Positions 45,954 through 53,865 of a stretch of DNA of 64,000 nt are shown one piece after another. Numbering within the stretch: position 1 is the first letter of the stretch; the number at the start of each line of letters is the position of its first letter. Under the pieces are notes generated by a model. It worked only from the letters and a program-made list of their open reading frames with translations, did no database searches and was not told the DNA's origin. This DNA is from CAVPTL01 sp963729195. Its GTDB lineage: Bacteria > Actinomycetota > Thermoleophilia > Gaiellales > JAICJC01. The position numbers were made by a program, and so were the translations under genes. The stretch spans positions 1 to 64,000 of the forward strand of contig CAVSNF010000004.1 in assembly GCA_963729195.1 (NCBI GenBank), read 5' to 3'.

Positions 45954-46390
45954 CGATTAGCCCGAGTGCCGACGGCGGCCAAGGCCTCCTGAGCGCAGGC
46001 CTCGTCCTGCGCGCCGGTGCCCCCGCTGACCCCCACCGCTCCGCACAGTTGGCCGTCGGCGAACACCGGCAGCCCGCCGGCGTAGACGACCACTCGGCCG
46101 TCGGAGGTGGTGTTGAAGCCCCAATCGTCGCCGCCCGGCTGCGTACTCGACATGAACTCGCCGGTTGGGGTCTGCCACAGCACCGCGGTGTAGGCCTTGT
46201 CGACCGCCAGCTTCATGGCACCCAGGGCTGCGCCGTCCATGCGTGCGCTCGCGATCACGTGACCGCCGGGGTCGGTGACCGCCGCCGCCACGGCCAGTGA
46301 TTGCGCTGCGGCGGCCTCCCGGACCGCCTCCAGCACCCGCAACGCCAGCTCCAAACCGATCTCCTGCCGATCCACAATTCCGTCGCTCAT
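45932..46390 (-). CDS. GlcG/HbpS family (heme-degrading-like) protein
   Basis: 152 residues, intact. The family pattern is AAAVTDPGGHVIASARMDGA, KLAVDKAYTAVLWQTPTGEF, VVVYAGGLPVFADGQLCGAVGVSG and DEACAQEALAAV. Members include heme-binding HbpS, PduO C-terminal domain and GlcG; the function here is not determined. The ATG at 46388-46390 has GGAG about 7 bp upstream. No signal peptide, so it is cytoplasmic. Confidence 0.87.
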   Translation of the reverse strand: MSDGIVDRQEIGLELALRVLEAVREAAAAQSLAVAAAVTDPGGHVIASARMDGAALGAMKLAVDKAYTAVLWQTPTGEFMSSTQPGGDDWGFNTTSDGRVVVYAGGLPVFADGQLCGAVGVSGGTGAQDEACAQEALAAVGTRANRYCAAAR

Positions 46391-46587
46391 GCCACGCTCC
46401 TTGTCGTCAAGTGCCGGAATCAACGTACCAGCCGCACGTCGGATCAGGGGTGTGGAAGCGCCGCCCGAACCTGGGGCTAAACTTCTGCGGCAGCGGCAAT
46501 CAACTCGGGTTAGAGTTACGCACAACGGGTTGGAGTACCTCGTGGGCGAGGGTCGTCGCAACAGTTGCTCCTAGGGAGGGTCGTAGT

Positions 46588-47095
46588 TTGAACACGCATC
46601 TCCGTGAGTCATTTCGCGACTCGATGAACAACCAGAGCCACCTGATCCTGCCGGTGGTACTGGCCGCGATCGCGCTGACAGGCATCGGATTTGCGATTGC
46701 AGCGCTGGTGGGAACCGGCTCAGAGGCCTCGAGTTCGCCGGCTCCTCAGACAATCACGATCCACTCGACCGTAACTGCGGCCGGCACAACGACGTCACCA
46801 AGGTATCCACGAAGAAGATGCTAAGGGCAAGGACGATCACCAGGCACGGGAAGGTCATCACGCTGCCCGGCACACTCCGTGAACGTTTACAACACCGTCA
46901 CCACGCCGGGCCGAAACGTCACCAACACCCGCACGACCACGTCACACGCGTGACCGGTGCTCCGAGAACCGTCACCAGCCGACCTGTAACCGTCACTCTC
47001 GCCGGCGCCCGTCACGTGTTACAAGCCCGCCGATTACCGTAACATCACCCCCACGTGCACCGTGACCGCACACGGTCACCGTCCCAGTCACCTAG
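46588..47095 (+). CDS. Exported Thr/Val-rich low-complexity protein, frameshifted
   Basis: Not recognised. The TTG at 46588 has a strong Shine-Dalgarno (GGGAGGG, 6 bp before) and a TAGAGT box at 46511-46516 farther upstream. The readable N-terminus has a membrane segment (LILPVVLAAIALTGIGFAIAA), then SSSPAPQTITIHSTVTAAGTT. Downstream the three frames each give fragments of one theme: KKMLRARTITRHGKVITL, VNVYNTVTTPGRNVTNTRTT, TGAPRTVTSRPVTVTLAGA and NITPTCTVTAH, ending TVTVPVT if one more indel is allowed. This looks like a Thr-Val repeat passenger with several indels, or a decayed gene. Confidence 0.5.
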
Positions 47096-47122
47096 CGCAG
47101 CGCGCTCACCAGCGGTGTGAGG

Positions 47123-48564
47123 TCAGCTGGCCGGCGGCTCGCCGTCGTGATGCCGCGGCATGGTCGCGCGCACGAGATCGTACGCAGCTCGAGTCCCGGT
47201 GCCGAGATCTCCCACCCGTTCGCGCAGGTCGACCGCCTGCGCCGCGCAGTACATCTCGGTGGCGGCGATGTACCGGGCAAGCTCGGTCAGCTCGTGCAGC
47301 CGGCGGGCCGCCACGGGCGTTGGGATCACGCGATCCTCGATGCCTTCGGCGATCGAGCTGGTGGGCGACTCGAGCGTCGCCGGCATCGCCAACAGCCGCA
47401 CCTCGGCGGCCGCGGCGGCGGCGCCGTAGACGACGATCGCAAGACCGTCGCCGCTCGAGCTGTCGTCGCTGCGAAGCCCGGTGGGAAGTCCGCTGAAGGC
47501 CGAGTGCACGAGCTTCTGGGAGCGCTCGCAGGACGCGGTTGCGACGTGCGCCAGCGCCAATCGCAGGTAGTCCAGCGCGACTCCGTACGGCACCGAGTCG
47601 AAGTTCCCGTTCGAGAGCGCCCGCCCGTCGGGAGTGATGCAGGGGTTGTCGTGCGAGGACACCAGCTCGGCCTCGACCAGCATCCGGGCGTGCCCGAACG
47701 CCACCCGCCCGGCGGCATGCGTCTGCGGCACCACGCGCATGGTGAGGGGATCCTGGAGCTCGCGATGCAGGCCGCCCTTGAGCAGCTTGCCGTTGGCCAG
47801 AAGCGCCCGCATCCGCTCGATCGATTGCTCCAGCCCCGGCACCGGCCGTGCCTCGGCCACCGCCGGATCGAGCGCTTGAACGTTTCCGAGCATTCCCTCG
47901 AACGTGAGCGCCGCCGCCTGATCGAAGCTGACCAGCAGGCGGTCGATCGCCGCCAATGCCAGCGCGGCAGAGCCCAGCGAGAAGGCGTTGGAGTTGACGA
48001 ACGCAAGCGCCTCCTTGGCGTCGGGCCGCCACGGTTCGAGGCCCAGCCGGTGGAGCTCGGCAGCCCACTCCCCGGTGCCCGTGAGCGCCTCGGCGATGTC
48101 GGCCAACGGGCCCAGGTCTGACTGTCCCAGCGACCCCACCGTGCGTGCCCGCGGTGCCAGCCCGGCGTTCAGCGCCGCCACTAGCAGATCGGCCAGCGAC
48201 TCGCGCACTCCCGAGCGGCCGCGGGCGAACCCGGCCAGCTGCGCCAGCAGGGTGGCCCGCACGACCGCTCCGCGCACGTTTGCGCCGGTGCCGGTGCGAT
48301 GTGAGAGCAGCAGCAGCCGGTTGAAGTCGGCCTGCTCATCGGCCGCCACCGAGACGCGCTTCATCGCACCCACGCCGGTGGTCAGCCCGTACACCTGCGA
48401 GCCGTCGGCCAGCAGCCGCTCGGTGGCGGCGCGGCCCGCCGCGATCCGTTCGCGGGCTGCGGGCCGAGAGCTCCACCGGCCGCTGTTCGAGTGCGACCGC
48501 CGCCACCTGCTCGAGCGTGAGCGCTGTCGTCGAGCACCACCGTCTGATCGCCACCGGTGCTCAA
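47123..48564 (-). CDS. Histidine/aromatic ammonia-lyase-like protein without the canonical MIO triad
   Basis: About 480 residues of the HAL/PAL fold. Conserved positions are seen: VYGLTTGVGA (Tyr of the Tyr-Gly-x-x-T-G loop), LLLSHRTGTG (His), ALAFVNSNAFSLG (Asn), RVVPQTHAAG (Arg) and SIAEGIEDRV (Glu). The MIO loop, normally GASGDLAPL, reads GSLGQSDLGPLAD: Ala-Ser-Gly is not there and one residue is missing. The Tyr of the DPYSLR motif is Leu (QDPLTMR). So a standard MIO mechanism is unlikely. Two frameshifts near 48450 and 48505 affect only the first 50 residues. The TTG start overlaps the mttB stop as TTGA. Confidence 0.85.
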
Positions 48565-49988
48565 TCGCCCAGCTCCTTGCGGCGCACCGTCACGTACTCC
48601 TCCAGCTCGGCCTCGAGCGCCGCGTCGATCGGCGGCTTCTCATAGCTCTCGAGCGTGTCCCGCCAGATCTGCGACGCCCGCGCCGCGGCGTCCAGCCCAC
48701 CGCGCTTCTGCCACCGCTCGTAGTTGTCGGTGGACGACAGCAGCGGACGATAGAAGCACTCTCGGAAGCGCTCCAGGGTGTGCACCGCGCCCAGGAAGTG
48801 GCCGCCGTGTCCGACCTCCTGGTGCGCGCCGTAGGCCAGGCTGTCCTCGTCCACCTCGAGCGGCTGGAACTCGGCCTGGAGCACCCGCAGCATCTCGATG
48901 TCGACGATGAACTTCTCGAACGACGCCACCAGCCCCGACTCGAGCCAGCCGGCCGCGTGGGGCACGTAGTTGGCGCCGGCCATGAACGCCGGCAGCATCG
49001 TGTTGAGTCCCTCGTAGGCGGCCTGGGCGTCAACCGTCTGGCTGGAGGTCAGAAAGCCGCCACCGGCCCGCCAGGGCAGCCCGAACCGGCGCGCGATCTG
49101 CCCCGAGCAGAACAGCCCTGTGGCCGACTCGGGGCCACCGAAACCGGGCGACCCGGACTGCATGTCGGTGTGCGACAGGAACGATCCCAGGATCACCGGC
49201 GCGCCCGGCCTGATCAGTTGGGTCAGCACCAGCCCCGCCAGCGACTCGGCCGTCTGCTGGACGAGCGCGGCCGGCACCGAGGCCGGAGCCATCGCCCCCA
49301 TCAGCAGGAACGGCGTGATCACGGTCACCTGCCCGGCGGCGGCATAGATCATCATCGCGTCGAGCATGCGCGTGTCGTAGCGAAGCGGCGAGTTGACGTT
49401 GATCACGCCGTACACCGCGGGGCCGGCTTCCAGGCCGCCCCGCGAGCGCATCACCATGTCGGTCACCACCATCGAGTCGCGAGCCGCCTCGGAGGTGATC
49501 ACCGCTCCCTGATACGTGCGGTCGGTCAGCGTCGTCACCGCCAGCAGCATGTCCAGGTGACGGGAGTCGAGCGGGATGTCGTTGGGCTCACAGCACAGCC
49601 CGCCGGGAGTGTCGAGCTGGTCGAAGCTCTGGCTGAGTTGGCACAGCTCGGTGAAGTCGGCCAACGTGCCCTCGCGCCGCTCGTCTCCCTTGCGCACGAA
49701 CGGCGGCCCCTGGGTGGGGGCGAAGAACATGTGCCTGCCGCCGACGTGAACATTGCGAGCCGGGTTGCGCGCGGCCAGCTCGAACTCGCTGGGCGCCGCC
49801 GCCACCTGCTCGAGCACGAACTCGGGGTCGAGCTTGACCACCGAGTCCTCGACCCGCTGCCCGGCCCGGCGGAAATGCTCGAGCGCCTCCTCGTGCAGAA
49901 ACTCCACTCCGATCTCGGAGATCAGCCGCCGCCAGCCCCGTTCGAGCACCTCCATCGCCTCGGGCGACAAGATGTCGTAGTGGGGCAT
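48561..49988 (-). CDS. MttB-family (trimethylamine methyltransferase-like) protein, non-pyrrolysine
   Basis: 475 residues, intact. The MttB barrel pattern is seen in EAMEVLERGWRRLISEIGVEFL, FFAPTQGPPFVRKGDERREG, YGVINVNSPLRYDTRML, PGAPVILGSFLSHTDMQSG and AGGGFLTSSQTVDAQAAYEG. No in-frame TAG occurs, so it belongs to the non-pyrrolysine branch that demethylates quaternary amines such as glycine betaine, carnitine or proline betaine using a corrinoid protein. No corrinoid protein gene is nearby. The ATG at 49986-49988 gives a standard N-terminus. It is coupled to the HAL-like gene and divergent from rnhA. Confidence 0.85.
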   Translation of the reverse strand: MPHYDILSPEAMEVLERGWRRLISEIGVEFLHEEALEHFRRAGQRVEDSVVKLDPEFVLEQVAAAPSEFELAARNPARNVHVGGRHMFFAPTQGPPFVRKGDERREGTLADFTELCQLSQSFDQLDTPGGLCCEPNDIPLDSRHLDMLLAVTTLTDRTYQGAVITSEAARDSMVVTDMVMRSRGGLEAGPAVYGVINVNSPLRYDTRMLDAMMIYAAAGQVTVITPFLLMGAMAPASVPAALVQQTAESLAGLVLTQLIRPGAPVILGSFLSHTDMQSGSPGFGGPESATGLFCSGQIARRFGLPWRAGGGFLTSSQTVDAQAAYEGLNTMLPAFMAGANYVPHAAGWLESGLVASFEKFIVDIEMLRVLQAEFQPLEVDEDSLAYGAHQEVGHGGHFLGAVHTLERFRECFYRPLLSSTDNYERWQKRGGLDAAARASQIWRDTLESYEKPPIDAALEAELEEYVTVRRKELGD

Positions 49989-50044
49989 CTGATTTTCGAG
50001 CACGGACCGAAGGTTGGCATGCCGTCGTCCCCCTGGCAACTTGT

Positions 50045-50050
50045 TACCGT
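50045..50050 (+). promoter_or_regulatory. Candidate -10 box TACCGT for rnhA
   Basis: TACCGT is followed by 8 bp and the ATG at 50059, with no Shine-Dalgarno. Confidence 0.35.
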
Positions 50051-50058
50051 GCACGGCG

Positions 50059-50511
50059 ATGGACGAGCCGGTCGAACTGTGGACTGACGGCGCCTGTTCG
50101 GGGAATCCCGGGCCGGGCGGCTGGGCGGCGATCCTGCGCAAGGGCGATCGCGTCAAGGAGCTCTCGGGAGGCGAGCCGCAGACCACCAACAACCGCATGG
50201 AGCTGCAGTCGGTGATCGAAGGGCTGCGCGCGCTGAACCGGCCGGTGGACGTCGTCGTCCACCTCGACTCGAGCTATGTCGAGTCGGCGTTCACCAAGGG
50301 CTGGATCGATACGTGGCGGGCAAACGGCTGGCGCACGGCGGGCAAGCAGCCGGTCAAGAACCAGGATCTGTGGGAGCAGCTGATCGCCGAGGTGGCCAAG
50401 CACCAGGTCAGCTGGACGCTGGTGAAAGGCCATGACGGCGTCGAGCTGAACGAGCGGGCCGACGAGCTGGCTGTGGCCGCCCGCGATCTGGCGGCTGAGA
50501 GCGACGCATGA
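50059..50511 (+). CDS. rnhA: Ribonuclease HI
   Basis: 150 residues, intact. The four catalytic acids are in place: D10 in WTDGACSGNPGPGGW, E48 in NNRMELQSVI, D70 in VVVHLDSSYVESA and D135 in NERADELAV. It cleaves RNA in RNA-DNA hybrids. Its stop overlaps the ATG of the ABC ATPase that follows as ATGA, so the genes are cotranscribed. Confidence 0.95.
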   Translation: MDEPVELWTDGACSGNPGPGGWAAILRKGDRVKELSGGEPQTTNNRMELQSVIEGLRALNRPVDVVVHLDSSYVESAFTKGWIDTWRANGWRTAGKQPVKNQDLWEQLIAEVAKHQVSWTLVKGHDGVELNERADELAVAARDLAAESDA

Positions 50512-51487
50512 GCACCGAGGTGGCCGTCGAGGCAGACAACCTGGTGAAGACCTACAAGCCCGATGTGCGCGCCCTCAACGGGCTCAGCTTCAGCGTCGAG
50601 GCGGGCACCGTATTCGGCCTCTTGGGGCCGAACGGTGCGGGCAAGTCGACCGCGGTCAAGGTGCTGACCACGCTGGCCCGCCCGGATTCCGGCGGCGCCC
50701 GCGTGGCCGGGCTGGACGTCTTGTCCGACGCCGCCAAGGTGCGCCACCTGATCGGAGTGGTGGCCCAGCGCTCGGGGGTCGACCGGGAGCTGACGGGGCG
50801 CGAGAACCTCACGCTGCAGGCCCAGATATTTGGCATGGGCAAGGCCGCCGCGCGGCCGCGGATCGATGAGCTGCTGGGCCAGTTCGGGTTGGCGGACGCG
50901 GCCGACCGTGTCAGCCGCGGCTACTCGGGCGGCATGCAGCGGCGGCTCGACATCGCGACCGCGCTTGGTGCACCGGCCGCAGGTGCTGTTCCTGGACGAG
51001 CCCACCACCGGGCTCGATCCCGAGGTCCGCGCCGGCATGTGGGAGGAGATCGCCCGGCTTGCCAAGGATGAGGGCATCACGGTGCTGCTGACCACGCACT
51101 ACCTCGAGGAGGCCGACAATCTGGCCGCCAACCTCGCGATCGTCGACCGCGGCACGGTGGTTGCCTCGGGCACGCCGGAGCAGCTCAAGGGAGAGCTGCA
51201 CGGCGACGCCATCCACGCCGAGCTGGCCGAGTCGGCCACGAGGAGGCGGTTGCCAAGGCGCTGGTGCCGGTGGCAGGCGTGCAGGAAGTCAAGAGCGACG
51301 GCCGCCGTGTGCGCGCACGAGTCGCCCACGGGGCAACCGCGGTGCCGGCGGTGCTGGCGGCGCTGGAGGCGGGCGGGATGACGGTGGCGTCGGTGACGGT
51401 CTCGCGGCCGTCGCTGGACGACGTCTATCTGCGTCATACCGGCCGCGCATACGCCGAGGCCGACGCCGAGGGGAGGCCGCCGCATGA
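50508..51487 (+). CDS. DrrA-type ABC transporter ATPase
   Basis: About 325 residues of the daunorubicin-resistance-type ATPase family. Walker A GLLGPNGAGKSTAVKVL, signature YSGGMQRRLDIATAL, Walker B VLFLDEPTTGLDPEV, H-loop LLTTHYLEEADNLA, and a C-terminal domain (VKSDGRRVRARVAH, SVTVSRPSLDDVYLRHTGRAY). Three frameshifts occur near 50970, 51240 and 51472. The ATG overlaps the rnhA stop, and the stop overlaps the permease ATG. Substrate unknown; drug or lipid export is usual. Confidence 0.92.
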
Positions 51488-52258
51488 CCGGCCTGCGCCA
51501 CTCCCTGATCATGACCCACCGCGGATTGCTGTCGCTGCTGCGCCAGCCCTGGTGGATCGGAGTCAGCCTGATGCAGCCGGTGGTGTGGCTGGTGCTCTAC
51601 GGCGCGCTGTTCAAGCGGGTGGTCGATATCCCCGGCTTCCACTCCACCTCCTACATCCAGTTCCTGGCGCCGGGCGTGGTGATGATGACCGCCCTGTTCG
51701 GCGCCGGCTGGGGCGGCATGAGCATGATCTCCGACATCGACCGCGGGCGTGGTCGACCGGTTCCTGATGTCGCCGGTGCACCGCGGGTCGATCATCGCCG
51801 GGCGGGTGCTCCAGAGCGTCTTTTCGATCGTGATCCAGTCGATCATCATCGTGGTGTTGGCGCTGATTCTGGGCGGGCGCTTCCCCAACGGCGTGTTCGG
51901 GATCGTGGTCTTGATCGTGGTGGCGTCACTGCTGGGTGCGTCCTTCGCCGCGATCTCGAACGGCATCGCACTGCTGGCGCGGCGGGAGGAGACGCTGATC
52001 GCCGTTATGAACTTCATCCTGCTGCCGTTGACGTTCCTGTCGGCCGCGTTCATGCAGCAGGATCTGATGCCCAGCTGGATGCAGTCGGTGGCAACGTTCA
52101 ACCCGGTCAACTGGGCCGTCCAGGCCGGGCGGGCGGCGGTGCTTCCGCACACGGACTGGTCAATGGTGGCCCAGCGGACCGGGTTGCTGGTGGTGCTATT
52201 GGTGATCTGCAGCGCGTTTGCGACCAGGGCGTTTCGGTCGTATCAGCGCTCGGTCTAG
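51484..52258 (+). CDS. ABC-2 type permease (DrrB-like)
   Basis: About 257 residues with six membrane segments: QPVVWLVLYGALFKRVV near the start, FLAPGVVMMTALFGAGWGGMS, VDRFLMSPVHRGSIIAGRVL, then LALILGGRFPNGVFG and PLTFLSAAFMQQDLMPSWMQ with the ABC-2 signature ATFNPVNWAVQAGR. One frameshift near 51750 falls in the first cytoplasmic loop. It forms an exporter with the ATPase that precedes it. A strong hairpin follows its stop. Confidence 0.92.
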
Positions 52259-52314
52259 TGATGTGACCGGTGACGTTGGTGGCGTCGCCGGCAAACGTTG
52301 CCGGTCACATCACT
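52257..52314. terminator. Bidirectional hairpin terminator between permease and carbonic anhydrase genes
   Basis: Perfect 14-bp arms AGTGATGTGACCGG and its complement flank a 30-nt loop that can form a smaller stem. It starts in the permease stop codon and ends 2 bp before the converging stop. It has no T-run and is unrelated in sequence to the dispersed palindrome. Confidence 0.65.
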
Positions 52315-52316
52315 CG

Positions 52317-52808
52317 CTACTTGACCTCGCGCAGGTGCCCGGTCTCGACCTCGTACACGAAGCCGCGCACCGAGTCCTTCTTGGGGATGAACGGGCTGGC
52401 CTGGATGCGGGCGATCGACTGCTTGACGTCAGCATCGAGGTCCGAGAACGTCTCGCAGTCCCAGTCCGGCGTGACGCCGGTGTCCGCCTGGAGCGTGGCC
52501 TTGAACTCGGAGTCGGTGAACGTCAGCATGCCGCAATCGGTGTGGTGGATCAGCACGATCTCCTCGGTGCCGAGCAGTCGCTGGCTGATCGCAAGCGAAC
52601 GGATCTCGTCGTCGGTGATCACGCCGCCGGCGTTTCGGATCACGTGTGCGTCGCCCTCCTGGAGCCCCAGGAGGCCGTACGGATTCAGGCGGGCGTCCAT
52701 GCAGGCGACGACCGCAACCTTGCGGCCGGGAGGCATGGGCAGATCGCCCTTGTCGAACGACGCCTCGTAGCTCTTGGCGTTCTGAAGCAGGTCATCGGTG
52801 ACTGACAT
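52317..52808 (-). CDS. Beta-class carbonic anhydrase
   Basis: 163 residues, intact. The zinc ligands are C36 in VVACMDARLNP (with the D-x-R dyad at 38 and 40) and H89 and C92 in LIHHTDCGML. It interconverts CO2 and bicarbonate in the cytoplasm. Length matches the short actinobacterial type. It stands alone between a hairpin terminator and tRNA-Ser. Confidence 0.93.
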   Translation of the reverse strand: MSVTDDLLQNAKSYEASFDKGDLPMPPGRKVAVVACMDARLNPYGLLGLQEGDAHVIRNAGGVITDDEIRSLAISQRLLGTEEIVLIHHTDCGMLTFTDSEFKATLQADTGVTPDWDCETFSDLDADVKQSIARIQASPFIPKKDSVRGFVYEVETGHLREVK

Positions 52809-52921
52809 CGCATCCTCCGGGGATCGGCGTTGTCGCGGAGGCCCCTAAGCCCCAGCAATTCACTGGGGTATATCACAGCCTGGATCCAAGCTGTGAGGGT
52901 TGGGACGCGGGCGAAACGCAG

Positions 52922-53011
52922 CGGAGAGGGCGGGATTCGAACCCGCGAACGAGGAAACCCCCGTTACGCGATTTCCAGTCGCGCTCCTTAAGCCAACTCG
53001 GACACCTCTCC
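52922..53011 (-). tRNA. tRNA-Ser (GGA anticodon)
   Basis: A 90-nt class II tRNA: acceptor GGAGAGG/CCTCTCC, anticodon loop CTGGAAA (anticodon GGA), a long variable arm (GTAACGGGGGTTTCCTCGTT) and T arm GCGGGTTCGAATCCCGC. Discriminator G; CCA is not encoded. Confidence 0.96.
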
Positions 53012-53095
53012 AGGCCCAGCAAGTATGCCACCCACTTGCCAGGCGGTGCCCGGTTCGGGGAGACTATGGGCCCCATCACCGAAATAGAGGTGAGC

Positions 53096-53527
53096 ATGCC
53101 CGACGAGCGAATCGACATTCTGCGCAAGGTGAGCCTGTTCGATGGTCTTTCCGACAAAGAGCTCGGCGCCATCGCCAAGGCCACCAAGGAGCGGCGCTTC
53201 GACACCGGCGACACGATCGTGAGCGAGGGCGACGCCGGCATCGGGTTCTTCGTGATCGCCGAAGGCACCGCCCGAGTCGAGGCTCATGGCCAGCGGGTCG
53301 CGACGTTGCTCTCCGGGAACTCGTTTGGCGAGGTGGCGCTGCTCGACGACGGTGTCGGCCGCCGCACCGCGTCGGTGATCGCCGAATCGCCGCTGCGGGT
53401 GTTTGGACTGACCGCCTGGCAGTTCACGCCGCTGCTGGATCAATATCCCGGGCTCGCGGTCAAGATCGCCCGCAGCCTGGCGCGGACTCTGCGCGAGACG
53501 CAGGAGCGGGCGGCAGCCGAAGGCTGA
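53096..53527 (+). CDS. Cyclic nucleotide-binding domain protein (stand-alone)
   Basis: 143 residues forming one CRP-type cNMP-binding domain: FDGLSDKELGAIAKATKERR, GDTIVSEGDAGIGFFVIAEGTARV, GNSFGEVALLDDGVGRRTASVIAES (the phosphate-binding cassette GE-A-L with R) and a terminal helix. There is no helix-turn-helix, so it is not a CRP-like regulator. ATG at 53096 has GAGG 7 bp upstream; ATG at 53066 is an alternative. Probably a cAMP-responsive partner protein; partner unknown. Confidence 0.85.
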   Translation: MPDERIDILRKVSLFDGLSDKELGAIAKATKERRFDTGDTIVSEGDAGIGFFVIAEGTARVEAHGQRVATLLSGNSFGEVALLDDGVGRRTASVIAESPLRVFGLTAWQFTPLLDQYPGLAVKIARSLARTLRETQERAAAEG

Positions 53528-53549
53528 ACATTGCTGCTAGCATGGCCCG

Positions 53550-53785
53550 CGACCGTGCTAAGCGGGGAGCTAGCGGTACCCTGTTTCCGGCAAGCCGCTC
53601 TAGCCGGGCCGAATTCCCACCCGAGGGGTGAAGGGTTCGGGAACGGGTTCGTGCGTTCGGTGTTGATCGCCAGGTCCCGCGCAACGGAGGCTTGCGAACC
53701 GCGTCAGGTCCGGAAGGAAGCAGCGCTAAGCAACGTCATCCGGGTGCCGCGGGCTAGCCTGGCAGGAGCCTGCGCCACGAGCACC
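53550..53785 (+). ncRNA. ffs: SRP RNA, large bacterial type
   Basis: The diagnostic domain IV loop is seen at about 53705-53730 (GTCAGGTCCGGAAGGAAGCA). The 5' part (GTGCTAAGCGGGGAGCTAGC, then CCGCTCTAGCCGGGCCGAAT) looks like the Alu domain of the large bacterial SRP RNA. It sits just upstream of dnaX, the common location in Gram-positive and actinobacterial genomes. Ends are approximate. It guides Ffh to nascent membrane proteins. Confidence 0.9.
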
Positions 53786-53850
53786 ACCCGAGTCCACCGC
53801 CACAGAGGTGGGTGCACGGTCACTACTCAACCCGTCCACCCCTCGCCAAG

Positions 53851-53856
53851 TAAGCT
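53851..53856 (+). promoter_or_regulatory. Candidate -10 box TAAGCT for dnaX
   Basis: TAAGCT is followed by 9 bp and the GTG at 53866, with no Shine-Dalgarno, which suits a leaderless transcript. Confidence 0.35.
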
Positions 53857-53865
53857 GCACCTCAA

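Noticed and set aside
47123..48564. Standard histidine ammonia-lyase (hutH)
   Set aside because: The MIO-forming Ala-Ser-Gly is absent by an in-frame change that a single-base indel could not give, and no hutU/hutI genes are near.
48561..49988. Pyrrolysine-containing MttB
   Set aside because: No in-frame TAG occurs within the gene; it belongs to the non-pyrrolysine branch.
53096..53527. CRP/FNR transcription factor
   Set aside because: The protein ends after the cyclic nucleotide-binding domain; there is no helix-turn-helix.
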